The notes: a model not told the origin generated them from the letters alone. Numbered from the stretch's first letter, positions 1 through 9,625 are shown. The stretch is DNA of 18,257 nucleotides from Zygnema cylindricum (GCA_037447655.1 JBBHKE010000190.1:378597-396853); one strand, 5' to 3'. Translations and numbers: made by a program.

Positions 1-391
1 GTTCTTACTGAGGAGAGGACATAAATAACTAAAGTCCAATTCACTTACTAAAGGTGTTGTTAAGGTTTAGCCTTTTACACTAGGGGCTCGATAGAGAGCA
101 TTTCTAAGACTACAGGGGGTAGAGTTGGCCGTTTTCAGTGATTCTTTTTGCTACGGACTCAGGGGAGTCCAGGCTGCACAGGGGTGCAGTCAAATTGTCA
201 GTTTGCCTTCTTGGGCAGAAGTGGTCGTGGCTTAAAGTGGGTTAGTTAAACACTATCTAGAGGCTTCTTGTATTCTGTAGTCCAATGGAGGACACAGAAT
301 TGCAGCAAGAGTAATATCACTTGCGCAGTTTGTTAGTCCCACGGTGCCTTCATCTTCCCATTTCTCCAATCCTGCAAATGAAGAAAAAGAG
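1..391. other. Sequence upstream of gag copy 1, no complete gene seen
   Basis: No open frame with a recognisable product lies here. The last 70 or so bases (about 320-391) still look like coding sequence leading into the gag start: the frame reads FVSPTVPSSSHFSNP, and the same stretch (FVSPTRPSLS, then FTN) lies upstream of gag copy 2 on the minus strand near 4400-4450. Gag may therefore start upstream of the methionine at 392. I looked for an LTR end followed by a tRNA primer site and found none I could defend, so the 5' LTR boundary of the gypsy-type element is either outside the window or too eroded to see. Confidence 0.5.
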
Positions 392-1336
392 ATGGGGGAC
401 ATCAGAATCTTTACGAGAGATAGCTCGGGGATCACATTTTCCGATTTGGAATTGTTGTGGAAATCATTCACTTAACCTGAAATCAATAAATACAGGAGAG
501 GAGTCATTCTTGATGACTTTGAAACTACACTCTTCCCAATGATGGTCAACTACCTTTTTGGAGGGGCGTTGGCGGATTACAAGGAGCGTCAACCTCTATT
601 GATGGCTCCCAACATCAAGATCTCAGATCCAACCCTTGATGTTGCTGTTCTACAAGCGAAGGCTAACCTAGCTGCGGTGGCTGCGACCCCTGTGTTGGCT
701 AACTTTACACAGGACATGAAGCACCAGGCACAAAGAGGGGCCTATGTTAACCAGCTACAAGCAATACAGGCAACTCAAGCAGCAACTCGCATGGTTGCAA
801 ATCCCACCCCTTGTACCCCGCATCTGAACATCTGGAGACTCCTCTACACTGAGAGAAACGAGTCCGCAATCAAGGAATTCACAAAATTTTGATGCTTGAA
901 GAACGAGACACCCCAGACTCTCATCAACCGACTTTCAAGCCTTTGTCAACAAACCAAACTGTCTACGATTGACCTTCTGGCGATGGCAACTAAATACTTT
1001 ATCGCTATACGCAATTCATTTGGACCGACAAGGCAGACTGCTCTAGATAATTGGATTGTCAAAGAGGTTATTCAAGACATCAATCCCTTTGCAAAGGAAA
1101 TCTCACTCGTGGCGATGAAATTATATGACCATTTCGTCCACAGTGAGGTAAGAGAGAAGGCCGTGACCGGCAAAGCCCGATCCAATTTTGCAGGATTCGC
1201 AGGGGAGACCTCCTTGAATGAGGAGGAACAGGCTGAACTTCAAGCTTTGCGGAAGCTTAAAGGGAAGCAAGTGGCCGATAGTGGGTCAAAACAAGCTATG
1301 AGAGAAGATAAGGGAGTATTCCTGGCAAACACAGGT
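392..1336 (+). pseudogene. Ty3/gypsy-type gag, copy 1, N-terminal part (degenerate)
   Basis: One reading frame runs from the ATG at 392 (MGDIRIF) to about 1336, broken by stops at 473-475 and 890-892. It is identified as gag by position and by its match to the minus-strand gag at 3450-4389. Shared blocks include ETTLFPMM, DYKERQPLLMAP, TERNESAIKEFT, NRLSSLCQ.TKLST, TALDNWIV and YDHFVH. Gag forms the virus-like particle in the cytoplasm. The similarity continues through DSGSKQAMREDKG and stops at ACAGGT (1331-1336), exactly where copy 2 enters its first zinc knuckle. From 1337 the sequence is protease-side material on the other strand. The missing C-terminal part is at 5695-7103 in inverted orientation. 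No known gag Pfam family is recognised by eye, so the name rests on context and homology within the window. Confidence 0.7.
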
Positions 1337-1935
1337 GCGAACGACTGGTCCACTTCCCGCCGAAGTGATGCTATTTGTCTTAATCTGGTCTGGTATCCCT
1401 TTTCCCACCGCTTGGAAATAGGGAATTGCTATATCGCGTCGGCGAAGTCGGTAGCGCTAGCAAGCAGCTCTGTTGGAGTGTGGGTAGCATAAACAGGATA
1501 ACATCCGGCTACGGGAACATTGTTTTTCCCCCGATTCCATAAATCCAGGGGTACCACCACATTGACCCCTTCCGGGTTTTCGGGATCCCAAACAGTAAAT
1601 TGCTCCTTCCACACACTTAATCCCATATTCAACCTTGTCCAGGTGGCCATCCCCAGCAGAATTTCAAACTGCTTGCCTTCCACACCCAAGAAGAGAAGTA
1701 TAATTTGGACCTTCTGACCCGCGTCATCGGAGAACTCGATTAACATGGCCTTGATAATTCTGTGGACTGGCTGGCTCCCACTCCTAACAGTGCTCAAGAA
1801 GATGTTACTGGGGAAATTTTTTGGTCGCAGTTCCTCAAGCATTTGCTTCAGTGTTGAAGTTGTAATTAGATTTGGGAGTGCTCCAATATCAACCACTGCA
1901 TCCTGATATCCGCCGTATCCGTTGAGTTTCAAATT
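1337..1935 (-). pseudogene. Retropepsin-like aspartic protease, copy 2 (degenerate)
   Basis: On the minus strand this region reads KLNGYGGYQDAVVDIGALPN and onward, with the D-I-G-A-L-P-N-L-I-T stretch (Asp codon at 1888-1890) in the place of the D-[ST]-G-A active-site turn of retroviral-type proteases. A later hydrophobic block (QFEILLGMATWTR) and PLDLWNRGK are shared with copy 1 at 5197-5694, roughly two thirds identical by eye. Such proteases cut the Gag-Pol polyprotein and act as dimers. The domain is in frame with the gag tail upstream through one TGA at 1936-1938. After the TAG at 1429-1431 the frame continues without further stops (RLRQIASLRREVDQSF) to the inversion edge. That tail would lead into the methyltransferase at 7104 if the block were turned round. 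Ile in place of Ser/Thr in the active-site turn is unusual. Confidence 0.72.
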
Positions 1936-4389
1936 TCACGTCCGGTTGAGGATTAGTGCCACCGATAACGTCTTATAATCCCTATCCATCATAGGGGTCT
2001 CTGGGTCGGGGGACCAAAAGACGGATCTGGCCTGATCTGCCTGGTCTATGTTCTCCCCTCTTGATTGAATCTTTTCTCCGAGGGCCTGGATGAGAATTTC
2101 TTGTGGCAGGTTATGGGAAGAGGCTAGTGTTTTCACGTGAGTGAGGGCGTAGGGCATTATATGCCTTACTAACATCACCGCTGGTTTGGAGGAAGAAGGT
2201 TGAGTTTTTGACGACGAAATGGGGGAATCGGCGACTCCCTCCGATTTTTCCTGCTCCCCACCTCTGTTTTCCTCACGTTCCTGGTCAGATTCATGTTTGG
2301 GTGGCGCTTCTGGTGTGGTATCTTCCAGACGTTCCGCCAAATATTTTTTGAACCAGTCTTGGTTTTTTTTGTTTTTCATCCTCCTTTGCTTGTTTTTCCA
2401 TCTCCCTGGCGTTAGTCGTCTTGTAATTCTCGAATGCGAGGGGCATTTTCTTTGCGACCGGAGGTGACTGGTTTGTGGGTTTGATTCCGAGACCTATTTT
2501 GTCATTCAGGATGACTGCCTTGAGGGTGAAGGACAAAGGTCCATTGGTCTTCCTGTTGTAGTCTCCTTGAGCCACTCTTTCTTTGTCTCTTCTCTGAGCT
2601 GATGTTGAGTTACGAAGCTACCTCCGACTGTCTCCCACGCCGACATTCTAAGCTCAAAAAAAAGAGGTTTGTGCGTGATGAGTTTTAGGAGGTTCCATGT
2701 CCCATCCCACTACATCCACATCGTCTTCGCCCGCGGCAGTTTCCTTTTCAAGCTCCGCAAGCTTCTGTGGTAACTCTTGTTTTCTCTGGTGGAGTTTCTG
2801 AGCGACCGTCAGAGCAAGAGTTTGGGAGGGTGACCCCAATCGCATTGCTGCCAATTATGCAGCCATTGCGGCCAGTTGTTCGCTCTGCAGTTGGACTATT
2901 ATCTCCGGGGTGAGTCTTGCTTGACCTGCTGGCTGTCGCTCCGGTTCTTCCGTGGTGCAACGTCCCCAAGGGTAAAGAAGTTGGCGAGGGAGAGGATTTA
3001 CTGCAGTTTTACCTTCGCAAGTAAATAGTGCATACTACATCATTTCCTTTGGGACCCCATTCTTTCGCAAACATTGCCCTTCCTTGTGACCCATGAAACC
3101 AAAAGGCTCACACTTGGAGCCCTCGATGGTGTATTTGCCTCTCAATTGATTGGAGATTTGCGCGTCATCAAATTTTGGAAGTTGATTTGTCGCAACTTGG
3201 CTTGTGACATTTTTGCAGTCTCGGACCGGGGAGTCGGACGGTAATTGTCTTTGTTCAACGGTGTTTTGTCTTCCGATCCTCCTCCTTGTATCCTTTCTTG
3301 CTGGTTTTTGGTCCTTTCAACTATCTCCATTTTCCATTCCTTTTGCTTGAGAACTAGTTCTAGTTTGAGCTTCCGGGGGCAGCGCTTCCAAGGGCAGCGC
3401 TTCTAGGGTCAGGGCTTCCATCTATGACCTGTTTGTTGACACTTTAAACAGATGTATAGGATGACACGGTCATCGGCCCCCATGGCGGGTTGCGATCCGC
3501 TATCCACCACCTAATTCCCCCTTAAACTTTTGCAAAGCTAAAAGTTATGCTGACTCATCATTTTCAGTAGGCATTTCTCTGGCAAATCATGCAAAGTTTC
3601 CCCTAGGTTTGCTGTTACCGCCTTCTCTTCGGCTTCTCTATGAACGAAGTGGTCGTAATGTTTAATAGCGGCCACCGAGATTTCTTTAGCGGATGGATTG
3701 ACGTCGTGAATGGCTTGTCCGACAATCCAATTATCGAGGGCCGTCTACCCCGTGGATTCAAAGGAGTTTCGAACATCGATAAATCATTTGGTTGCCATAG
3801 CTGGGAGATTAATGGTTGATAGTTTTGTCTTTTGACAAAGGCTCGACAATCTATTGAAAAGAGTATGAGGAGTTTTACTTTTTTGGCAACGGAATTCCGT
3901 AAATTCCTTGATAGCTGATTCATTCCTTTCAATGTAAAGGAGCCTCTAGGTGTTCAAAAGAGTGTTACAGGGTGTAGGATCTGCAACCACCTGGGTGGCT
4001 CCTCTGGCGGCTTAGATTGCCTGAAGTTGGTTGACATAGGCGCGACTTTGTGCCTGCATTTTCATGTCATCTATGAAAGTAGCTTTGACAAAAATGGCTG
4101 CAGTTGCCGCCAAGTGTGCTTCTGCTTGCAAGACTACCTCATCAAGGAAAGGGTCCGGAATATTGATGCTAGGAGCCATCAGGAGAGGTTGTCGCTCTTT
4201 GTAATCCGCTTAAACTCCCCCAATGAGATAATTTGCCATCATGGGAAAAAGGGTAGTTTCAAAGTCATCTGGAATTTCTCCCCACTTATATTTGTTTATC
4301 TCAGATTGTGTGAAAGATTTCCACAACAATTCAAAATTTGAGAAAGCGATCCCCAACCTATCCCCTATAAAAATCCTTACGTCACCCAT
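1936..4389 (-). pseudogene. Ty3/gypsy-type gag, copy 2, with two zinc knuckles (degenerate)
   Basis: The minus strand starts at an ATG at 4387-4389 (MGDVRIF), matching the start of copy 1. The N-terminal part (4389 to about 3535) carries DFETTLFPMM, DYKERQPLLMAP, ESAIKEFT, RLSSLCQKTKLST, TALDNWIV and HYDHFVH, with several stops and frame changes. A first CX2CX4HX4C knuckle (CLKCQQTGHRWKP) lies at 3409-3450, but its last Cys codon has become TGA. After a Lys/Glu-rich linker, a second knuckle lies at 3071-3112, reading CEPFGFMGHKEGQC, with Phe in place of the second Cys. A charged tail (QDWFKKYLAERL at about 2350; KPAVMLVRHIMPYA at about 2170) leads to the protease. Zinc knuckles bind genomic RNA during packaging. 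This gag follows protease copy 1 directly on the same strand, which makes a tandem gag-pro arrangement. Confidence 0.75.
3376..3421 (-). repeat. Three copies of a 15-bp tandem repeat inside gag copy 2
   Basis: Three degenerate units related to GGGCAGCGCTTCCAA (plus strand) lie head to tail just after the first zinc knuckle of gag copy 2. Gag copy 1 has only one equivalent unit here, at about 7080-7095, so this is a local expansion in copy 2. In the minus strand one frame reads a repeated LEALP unit. Confidence 0.7.
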
Positions 4390-5196
4390 TTTCTTCTCCT
4401 CTGCGAGGTTGGTAAACTAGGACAAAGACGGCCGAGTGGGACTGACAAACTGAATCGGTGAAACGACCCGTGGATCGCGTCTCCGAGATCTGGACCGCCT
4501 TCTCCTCCGCTAGGATTGGCAGGTGAAACTTCTGTTATCCTTTCCCCCTCTGAGAATGGTCTGGTTGATAAAAGAGGAGTTGGATTCTTGGCTCCTCTAA
4601 ATCTTGGAGCGTATTGTTCCTCTCTTATAACTGTCTCCATTGATGGGATAAGAAGACGAGGTCTGTCCGAAGGTTGTGGAATTGACGGTGGCGGAGACGG
4701 GGACGGAGAGTGCTAGGGCCATATAGAAAAAGGGGTCTGTTTCATGTTTTGCCTCCTAGATTTCTCTGAAGGTGGAATTTCCAAGGTTAGAAAAAAGAGA
4801 ACGTTGATGAGGCGGGGAGTAGGTGGGTACGTCGTACTTCTACGGTATAACTGGCGGATCCGGGGACCCACGGACGGCGGTTGCTAAAGAAACGGGTGGA
4901 GAAGGACTTTCTCTGGGCTCCGTGGTGGGACCCGGGGAGTGAGAGGAATAAGGAGGAGGAGAAGGTGAAAAATTTGAGGGTATTCCGAGAGATAGAGAAG
5001 GGGGTGTTGACGCCCTCAAGGGAATGTGAATCATCTCGTCAGGTCGTAACTCCACCAAAGCCTCCACGGCGGAAGCAACCTCCACTGAGACAAAGGTAGG
5101 CTCTCCCCAGGGCAGAGAAGCAGACTCAGGCGGTAAATTTGCACCCTAACCCTTCATGTTAGGCCCTGAGGTTTCCTCCCTTTCTCGCTCAAAAGA
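4390..5196 (-). other. Spacer between protease copy 1 and gag copy 2, Pro/Ser-rich in one frame
   Basis: On the minus strand this 0.8-kb stretch lies between the end of protease copy 1 and the start of gag copy 2. One open stretch (4840-5085) reads as a Pro/Ser-rich segment after a start like MEVASAVEALVELRP. A second (4377-4640) is in a different frame from gag. Neither has a domain I recognise. The last part, next to gag, carries the same FVSPT-like leader as copy 1. It could be an N-terminal extension of gag, a polyprotein linker, or leader RNA sequence. I see no LTR in it. Confidence 0.4.
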
Positions 5197-5694
5197 AGAT
5201 CGGGTAGCAACCAGACACTAGGACCTTTGTCTTCCCTCGGTTCCATAAATCCAAAGGAACCACAACTTTGGTTCCTTCCAGATTTTTGGGGTCACGGACT
5301 GTACATTGTTCTTTCCACACGCTCAAACTCATATTGACCCGTGCCCAAGTGGCCATTCCCAACAGAATTTCGAATTGAGTTCCTTCCACCACCAAGAAGG
5401 GAAGCTCAATTTTCACTCGTTGGCCTCCGTCATCAGATATTTGATTTCCATGGCTTTGAAGATTTCATGTACTAGTTGACTGCCGCTGCTTACAGTGCTT
5501 AAGCATTTATTGCTTGGGCAGATTTCGGGCCGGAGTTCCTCGGGCATTTTTTGCAAAGGGGAGGTGGTAATGAGGTTTGGGAGAGCTCCGGTCTCGACCG
5601 TAGCGTCGTGGTATCCCCCGTACGCGTTAAGCTTGAAGTTCTTGGTTCCGTTTTGTATAAGAGCCACTGATAAGGCTTTGTAGTCTCTATCCAC
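5197..5694 (-). pseudogene. Retropepsin-like aspartic protease, copy 1 (frameshifted)
   Basis: The minus strand reads MDRDYKALSVALIQNG, then KLNAYGGYHDATVETGALPN, matching protease copy 2 residue by residue. The active-site turn is E-T-G-A, so the catalytic Asp is replaced by Glu (codon 5593-5595). A frameshift near 5415 moves the second half (FLVVEGTQFEILLGMATWAR, then PLDLWNRGKTKVLVSGCYP) into another frame. Similarity to copy 2 ends at GCYP, near 5197. Beyond that point the two copies differ completely: copy 1 leads into the second gag unit and copy 2 into the edge of the inverted block. Cleavage of Gag-Pol would be the role of an intact copy; this one cannot be active. Confidence 0.72.
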
Positions 5695-7103
5695 TATAAG
5701 GGGTTTTTAGATCGGTGGACAAAAATATTGCTATTGGCGGAGTGATCCTGAAAACCCCCCCTTCCCAGAGTGGATTTCCTCTCCCAATGCCTGAATGAGG
5801 ATCTCTTTGGGTAGGTTGTGGGAGGATGCTAGAGTCTTCACGTGTGTGAGGGGCATAGGGCATGAGGTGCCAGACTAGCATGACAGCTGGTTTGGTGGAA
5901 GGAAGTGTTGCTCTCAGTGAAGATGGGGATGAGTACGGTTCCTGCGAATCTTGATCTTGTCCTTCTTTCTCACTGGTGAAGCAGCAATCTTGGATCGGAG
6001 GTGATTTGGGAGTGTCATTCTCCGGTCATTTTGCCATATATCTCTCAAACCAGTCTTGATTGTCTTTTTTCTCTCGTTCCAGTGACTCATTTTCTCGCTG
6101 CTGTTTCTCGTTCTGGTAATTTTTGAAACCGGGAGGCAATTTTGGTTTGGGAGGAAGAGATGGTGGGTGATTAGGTTTGATTCCTAAGCCGAGGTCGTTG
6201 TTCAGCATTATTGCCATTGGAGTAAATGACAAAGGCCTTGTAGCTTTCCGGTTTTGATCCCTCTGACCCATTTTTTGCTTGTCTTATCTTTGCATCGAGG
6301 TGGAATTGTGGAGTTGGCGGCGGCTATCTCCCACCCCAACATTCCAAGTTCCGGACAGGAAGGTTTGGGCATGGTGGGCATTTGGGGGTTCTAAATCCCA
6401 GCCCAATAAATCGTCATCGATGGCACCTGCTGTGTCTTTAAGCTCAAGCTCCGCGAGCTTCTGTAACAACTCATGTTTCTATTTTTGGAGTCGTTGCGGT
6501 GCTCTGAGAGGAGTAGGCCAAGAGAAGCTTTCAAGCGTAGGGCAGCCAACTTTGCAGCCATGGCAGCAAGCAGCTGACTCTACTGCCGTATGATGATCTC
6601 CGGCGTAAGCTTCGTCAAAGCAGCCAATCCTCGCTCTGGTCTCTCTAGTGTGGACATAAGTTGACGCACCTATGGGTAAAGATGTTGGAGAGGGAGAGGG
6701 TTAACGACTGTTTCTCCTTCTCTAGTGAACAAAGCGAATTGCATCATTTCTTTGGGTACTCCATTTTTTCGAAAACATTGCCCTTCCTTGTGCCCCAGAA
6801 ATCCACAAGCTTTGCACTTTTTGCCCTCGGTGGTATATTTACTCCGGATTTCGTTGGAGATTTCAGCGTCATCAAATTTGGAAGTTTGATTTGCCGCATC
6901 TTAGACTGGGACATCTTAGAGGTTTCAGCCCGTGGAGTTGGACGCTAAATCTCCTTGGTTACCGGTGTCTTGTCCTCGCCCCTTCCTCCTTTGAGCCTTT
7001 CTTGCTGTTTCAATGTCCGTTCTGCCCGTTCTTTCTCGCATTTTTTAAGTTTGAAAGCCAGTTTCGGTTTTAGTTTCTTGCTGCAGTGCTTCCACCCATG
7101 ACC
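5695..7103 (-). pseudogene. Ty3/gypsy-type gag, copy 1, C-terminal part with an intact zinc knuckle sequence
   Basis: The minus strand begins at 7103 in the middle of the first zinc knuckle (GHGWKHC) and continues with a basic, Lys-rich linker. A second knuckle at 6775-6816, CKACGFLGHKEGQC, is a perfect CX2CX4HX4C. Downstream come blocks shared with gag copy 2: KLAEL near 6440-6465, RPLSFTPMAIMLNN near 6225, QDWFERYMAK near 6030 and KPAVMLVWHLMPYAP near 5870. Several frame changes and stops break the coding. The abrupt start inside the knuckle, opposite the abrupt end of the plus-strand gag at 1336, shows that these two pieces were once one gene, now split by an inversion. Confidence 0.75.
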
Positions 7104-8110
7104 CGATTAGAATATTCGGAGGTTCCACCCAAGAATCCAATATTCCATCGACAAGTGGTGTTATTATCAATTTCGGATTCAGGTCTCTAGATATTATCCC
7201 TATTCTTTGGAATTAGCTCGGACCTAGAGGCTGTATTGAAAGCGGGATATAAAGTGTAATCTTATGTGATCGTGGAAATCTCCCCTAATGCTGGGGCATT
7301 CAGTGAACATCAACTACAACAACTCCACCAATTTTACCCCCAGCATCTACGAATATCTACAATTTGCATAACTCACCGAAGCCTACCCAAGAACATAAAC
7401 AATATCCTGCAACCACATTTAGCTAAACTGGAGAGTGTAGATCTACTAATGGCTAGATGGCCATCTCAAGGATACTCTTTAGCAAGAAAAGGCGAGGGAC
7501 ATCAGGACAGCCGAAGTCAAACGTTTTTCCAGATGATCAGATTAATTTCTTGGCTCCAACAATCCCAAAACACACCGCTGGGGTACGTTTTGGAAAATGT
7601 TCACCCTGGGGATGATAAAATAAAACAGGTCGCCAATAGCTAGAATCAAGTTAAGGAAATTCTAGGGGCTCTCCTCGTTTTCGATACAGCACAACTTGGA
7701 TCAAGGGCTCACAGAGTTTGAGCTTACTAGACCAATCTCATACCTTTGACAGTCCTAAACTAGCTCTTACACAACCACAAAACAGATCCCCAGATAGCCC
7801 TTCAACAAATACTAGAGCGAGGGAGGATGGCCACTCCAGTTACCAAGGCTCATCGACCTCCGTTCTTCCTGTGTAACAAACCAGGGGCAGCAGCGCGGTT
7901 TCTGGTATCGCAATGGAGCATCCAGAATGATATTCGACAGCAAAATTAGAGTTTGGACCACACCAACGTTGGAAGAAGGAGAACAAGCAATGGGATTCCA
8001 ACCTGACACCACGGCAACACCAGGTAATTCATACCTCAATAGGAGCAGCTTGCTCGGACAGAGCATGGATCTCAATGCAATCACTTGGGTGATCAAACAT
8101 TCTCTTGTTT
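7104..8110 (+). pseudogene. DNA cytosine-5 methyltransferase domain of a gypsy-type polyprotein (degenerate)
   Basis: The plus strand carries C5-methyltransferase motifs in linear order, not permuted as in plant DRM enzymes. Motif I (AdoMet binding) is ILSLFFGISSDLEAVLKAG from 7191, with Phe where D/S of the FxG turn region is usual. The acidic motif II is VIVEISPNAGAF from 7266. Motif IV is MARWPSQGYSLARKG, where the catalytic Cys of PCQ is Ser (TCT, 7464-7466). Motif VI is GYVLENV, with the Glu at 7593. Motif VIII is QLGSRAHRV-stop-AY-stop-TNL at 7692-7739. In a shifted frame, motifs IX-X read EQAMGFQPDTTATPG and LLGQSMDLNAITWVI (7927-8096). An intact enzyme would put methyl groups on cytosine in DNA. 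Stops include 7188-7190, 7257-7259, 7641-7643, 7719-7721 and 7728-7730. It lies between protease and reverse transcriptase, so it was a polyprotein domain. Confidence 0.85.
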
Positions 8111-9285
8111 TTTTCAGCCTACAGTCTCCTCAATCAAGGGCTAGCTACCTTTTAGCTCGACATGCGGCTTGAGGGGGGGAGGGAGGCAAGGAGACAGATT
8201 TTATCATCAAAAATTTCAATTCCCATCATTTCACCCAAATTAAGGGATTCCTCAGTGGGGGGGAGCAGAGGCTCGGAAGGGGACAGCTTAGCGGAAGTTG
8301 TTAGCAGCAACATTTTGATAGGAGGAGGGGAAGTAGACCCACAGGTAGGGTTGGAATTTGATATCTCCCCCTGGGGTAGACCCCTTCAGGCTTAGGCAGC
8401 GGTGGAACTCGGGAAGATGGATTGGACCTTAGGGGAACAGTTGGACCCTCAACAAAAGGCCCGGCTCTCCAACTTGTTGAAGAAGAACAAACAACTGTAC
8501 TCCTGGTCAGACACCGACGTTGGTGTCTACAAAGGGACCCCCTTTTGGATCAATTTAATAAACAAGACGGCTACTATTTGGGAGAAGCAGTTCCCGCTCT
8601 GCTTCAAGGAAAAGGAATTTTTCACGGCAAAGGTACAAATCCTGGTGGAAGCAGGATTGGTCCAAGAAAGTACTACACTCCATGGGTTTGGGTCCCTTAG
8701 CGTTCTCCCTCCCAAGAAAGACTCGTCTGGGAAAACGGTAGACTTTCGAATGTGTGGAGACTACCGGATGCTTAACATGGCAACCGTACCTAACAGATAC
8801 CCAATGCCTACCCCAGAAGAGATTTTCGACTCGCTCGCCGGGGCCACCATTTATTCTACCTTAGACATGAAGAATAAGTTCCACCACATTGGAATGGAGC
8901 CAAAGCACAAGGAGAGGACAACGTTTTGGGCAGGGTCCAGGTTGTATGAATGGTTCTAAATGCCATTTGGGCTAAAGAATGCACCAGCCAAATTCCAACG
9001 TGCCATGGACGAGGCGCTCTGGGGAATTGACTCTGCACGCTGCTACATCGACGATGTTATTATCTTCTCGACGACCTTCGAGGGACATTTGGAGCACATA
9101 CAGATTGTACTTCGAGCTCTCCAAGCAACGGGCTCTAAATGTCACCCGGGTAAGGGAATTTTTGTGGTGAAGAAAATTATTTACTTGTGACATGAAGTTA
9201 CACCCGGGACAGTGGGTCCCCATATGGTCAAGGTGGCAGCCCTTGACGCCCTTCCCCCTCCTCAAGACATCTCTGCACTCCGCAC
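8111..9285 (+). pseudogene. Ty3/gypsy reverse transcriptase, split by a nested insertion
   Basis: From about 8162 one frame runs through a Gly/Ser-rich linker (LEFDISPWGRPLQA, stop at 8393-8395) into the reverse transcriptase. Recognisable blocks are LDPQQKARLSNLLKKNKQLYSW, GLVQESTT (usually followed by P.ASP), DFRMCGDYRMLN, YPMPTPEEIFDSLAGATIYSTLD (first catalytic Asp), then after a TAA at 8957-8959 MPFGLKNAPAKFQRAMD and the active-site YIDD at 9044-9055. Another stop is at 9188-9190. The frame continues to ISALRTF, where the copia-type element is inserted; the next residues (LGLANYYQRFIPK) resume at 13937. The enzyme copies element RNA into DNA in virus-like particles. Catalytic residues are kept although the frame is broken. 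Confidence 0.93.
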
Positions 9286-9290
9286 GTTTT
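9286..9290. repeat. Target-site duplication, left copy (GTTTT)
   Basis: GTTTT directly precedes the TGTTG start of the left LTR and is repeated at 13932-13936 after the CAACA end of the right LTR. Removing the element and one GTTTT restores the reading frame of the gypsy reverse transcriptase across the junction, which confirms the insertion site. Confidence 0.95.
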
Positions 9291-9467
9291 TGTTGTTTTG
9301 AAAAGTCAGTTTCGTGCGTACGAGACAGTTTGCCCGTAACTGCTAATTGGATTTAATATGGAGGTTTGAATAGATTCACGGATTGGGGGAGCGAACGGAT
9401 TGATATAATTAAAGTGACGTAAAAGACTCATTGAGTGGTGTGAACAAGCTCTGACAAATGGACGGCG

Positions 9468-9482
9468 GATCGCGAAGCGATC
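9468..9482. repeat. Short palindrome in the left LTR
   Basis: GATCGC-GAA-GCGATC is a perfect 6-bp stem with a 3-base loop. The same site in the right LTR (13053-13071) has an 8-bp stem, so it is conserved between the LTRs. A protein-binding site in U3 or an RNA hairpin is possible; no function is shown. Confidence 0.7.
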
Positions 9483-9580
9483 TGATGTAAAATAAACGGA
9501 ATAGGCGCCGCCGGTACGGCGGAGCTGCGTCGCAGTTAAGTCAACGTAGCTGCGGCTATTTGTATGATCCGTACGGACAA

Positions 9581-9625
9581 GCGCAGCCAGCCCAGCCAGC
9601 GCAGCCAGCGCAGCTAGCGCAGCTG
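9581..9625 (+). repeat. 9-bp minisatellite in the left LTR, 5 units
   Basis: Five head-to-tail units related to GCGCAGCCA. The same array in the right LTR has 11 units. It lies about 350 bp upstream of the TATA-like sequence, in the U3 part. Confidence 0.92.

Noticed and set aside
1-391. 5' LTR of the gypsy element matching 16120-17758
   Set aside because: Only short, weak similarities were seen (for example around AGGGGCT); not enough to call a terminal repeat.
4377-4640. Separate minus-strand gene of 87 codons
   Set aside because: It overlaps the start of gag copy 2 in a different frame and has no recognisable domain; a shadow or a remnant of the gag leader is more likely.
1337-7103. An ambisense retrotransposon with gag-pro coded opposite to pol
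   Set aside because: The plus-strand gag half at 392-1336 and the minus-strand half starting at 7103 break at the same point of the first zinc knuckle, which a simple inversion explains better than a new coding strategy.
7812-8096. Minus-strand open frame of 94 codons
   Set aside because: It is antisense to methyltransferase motifs IX-X, which are clear on the plus strand.
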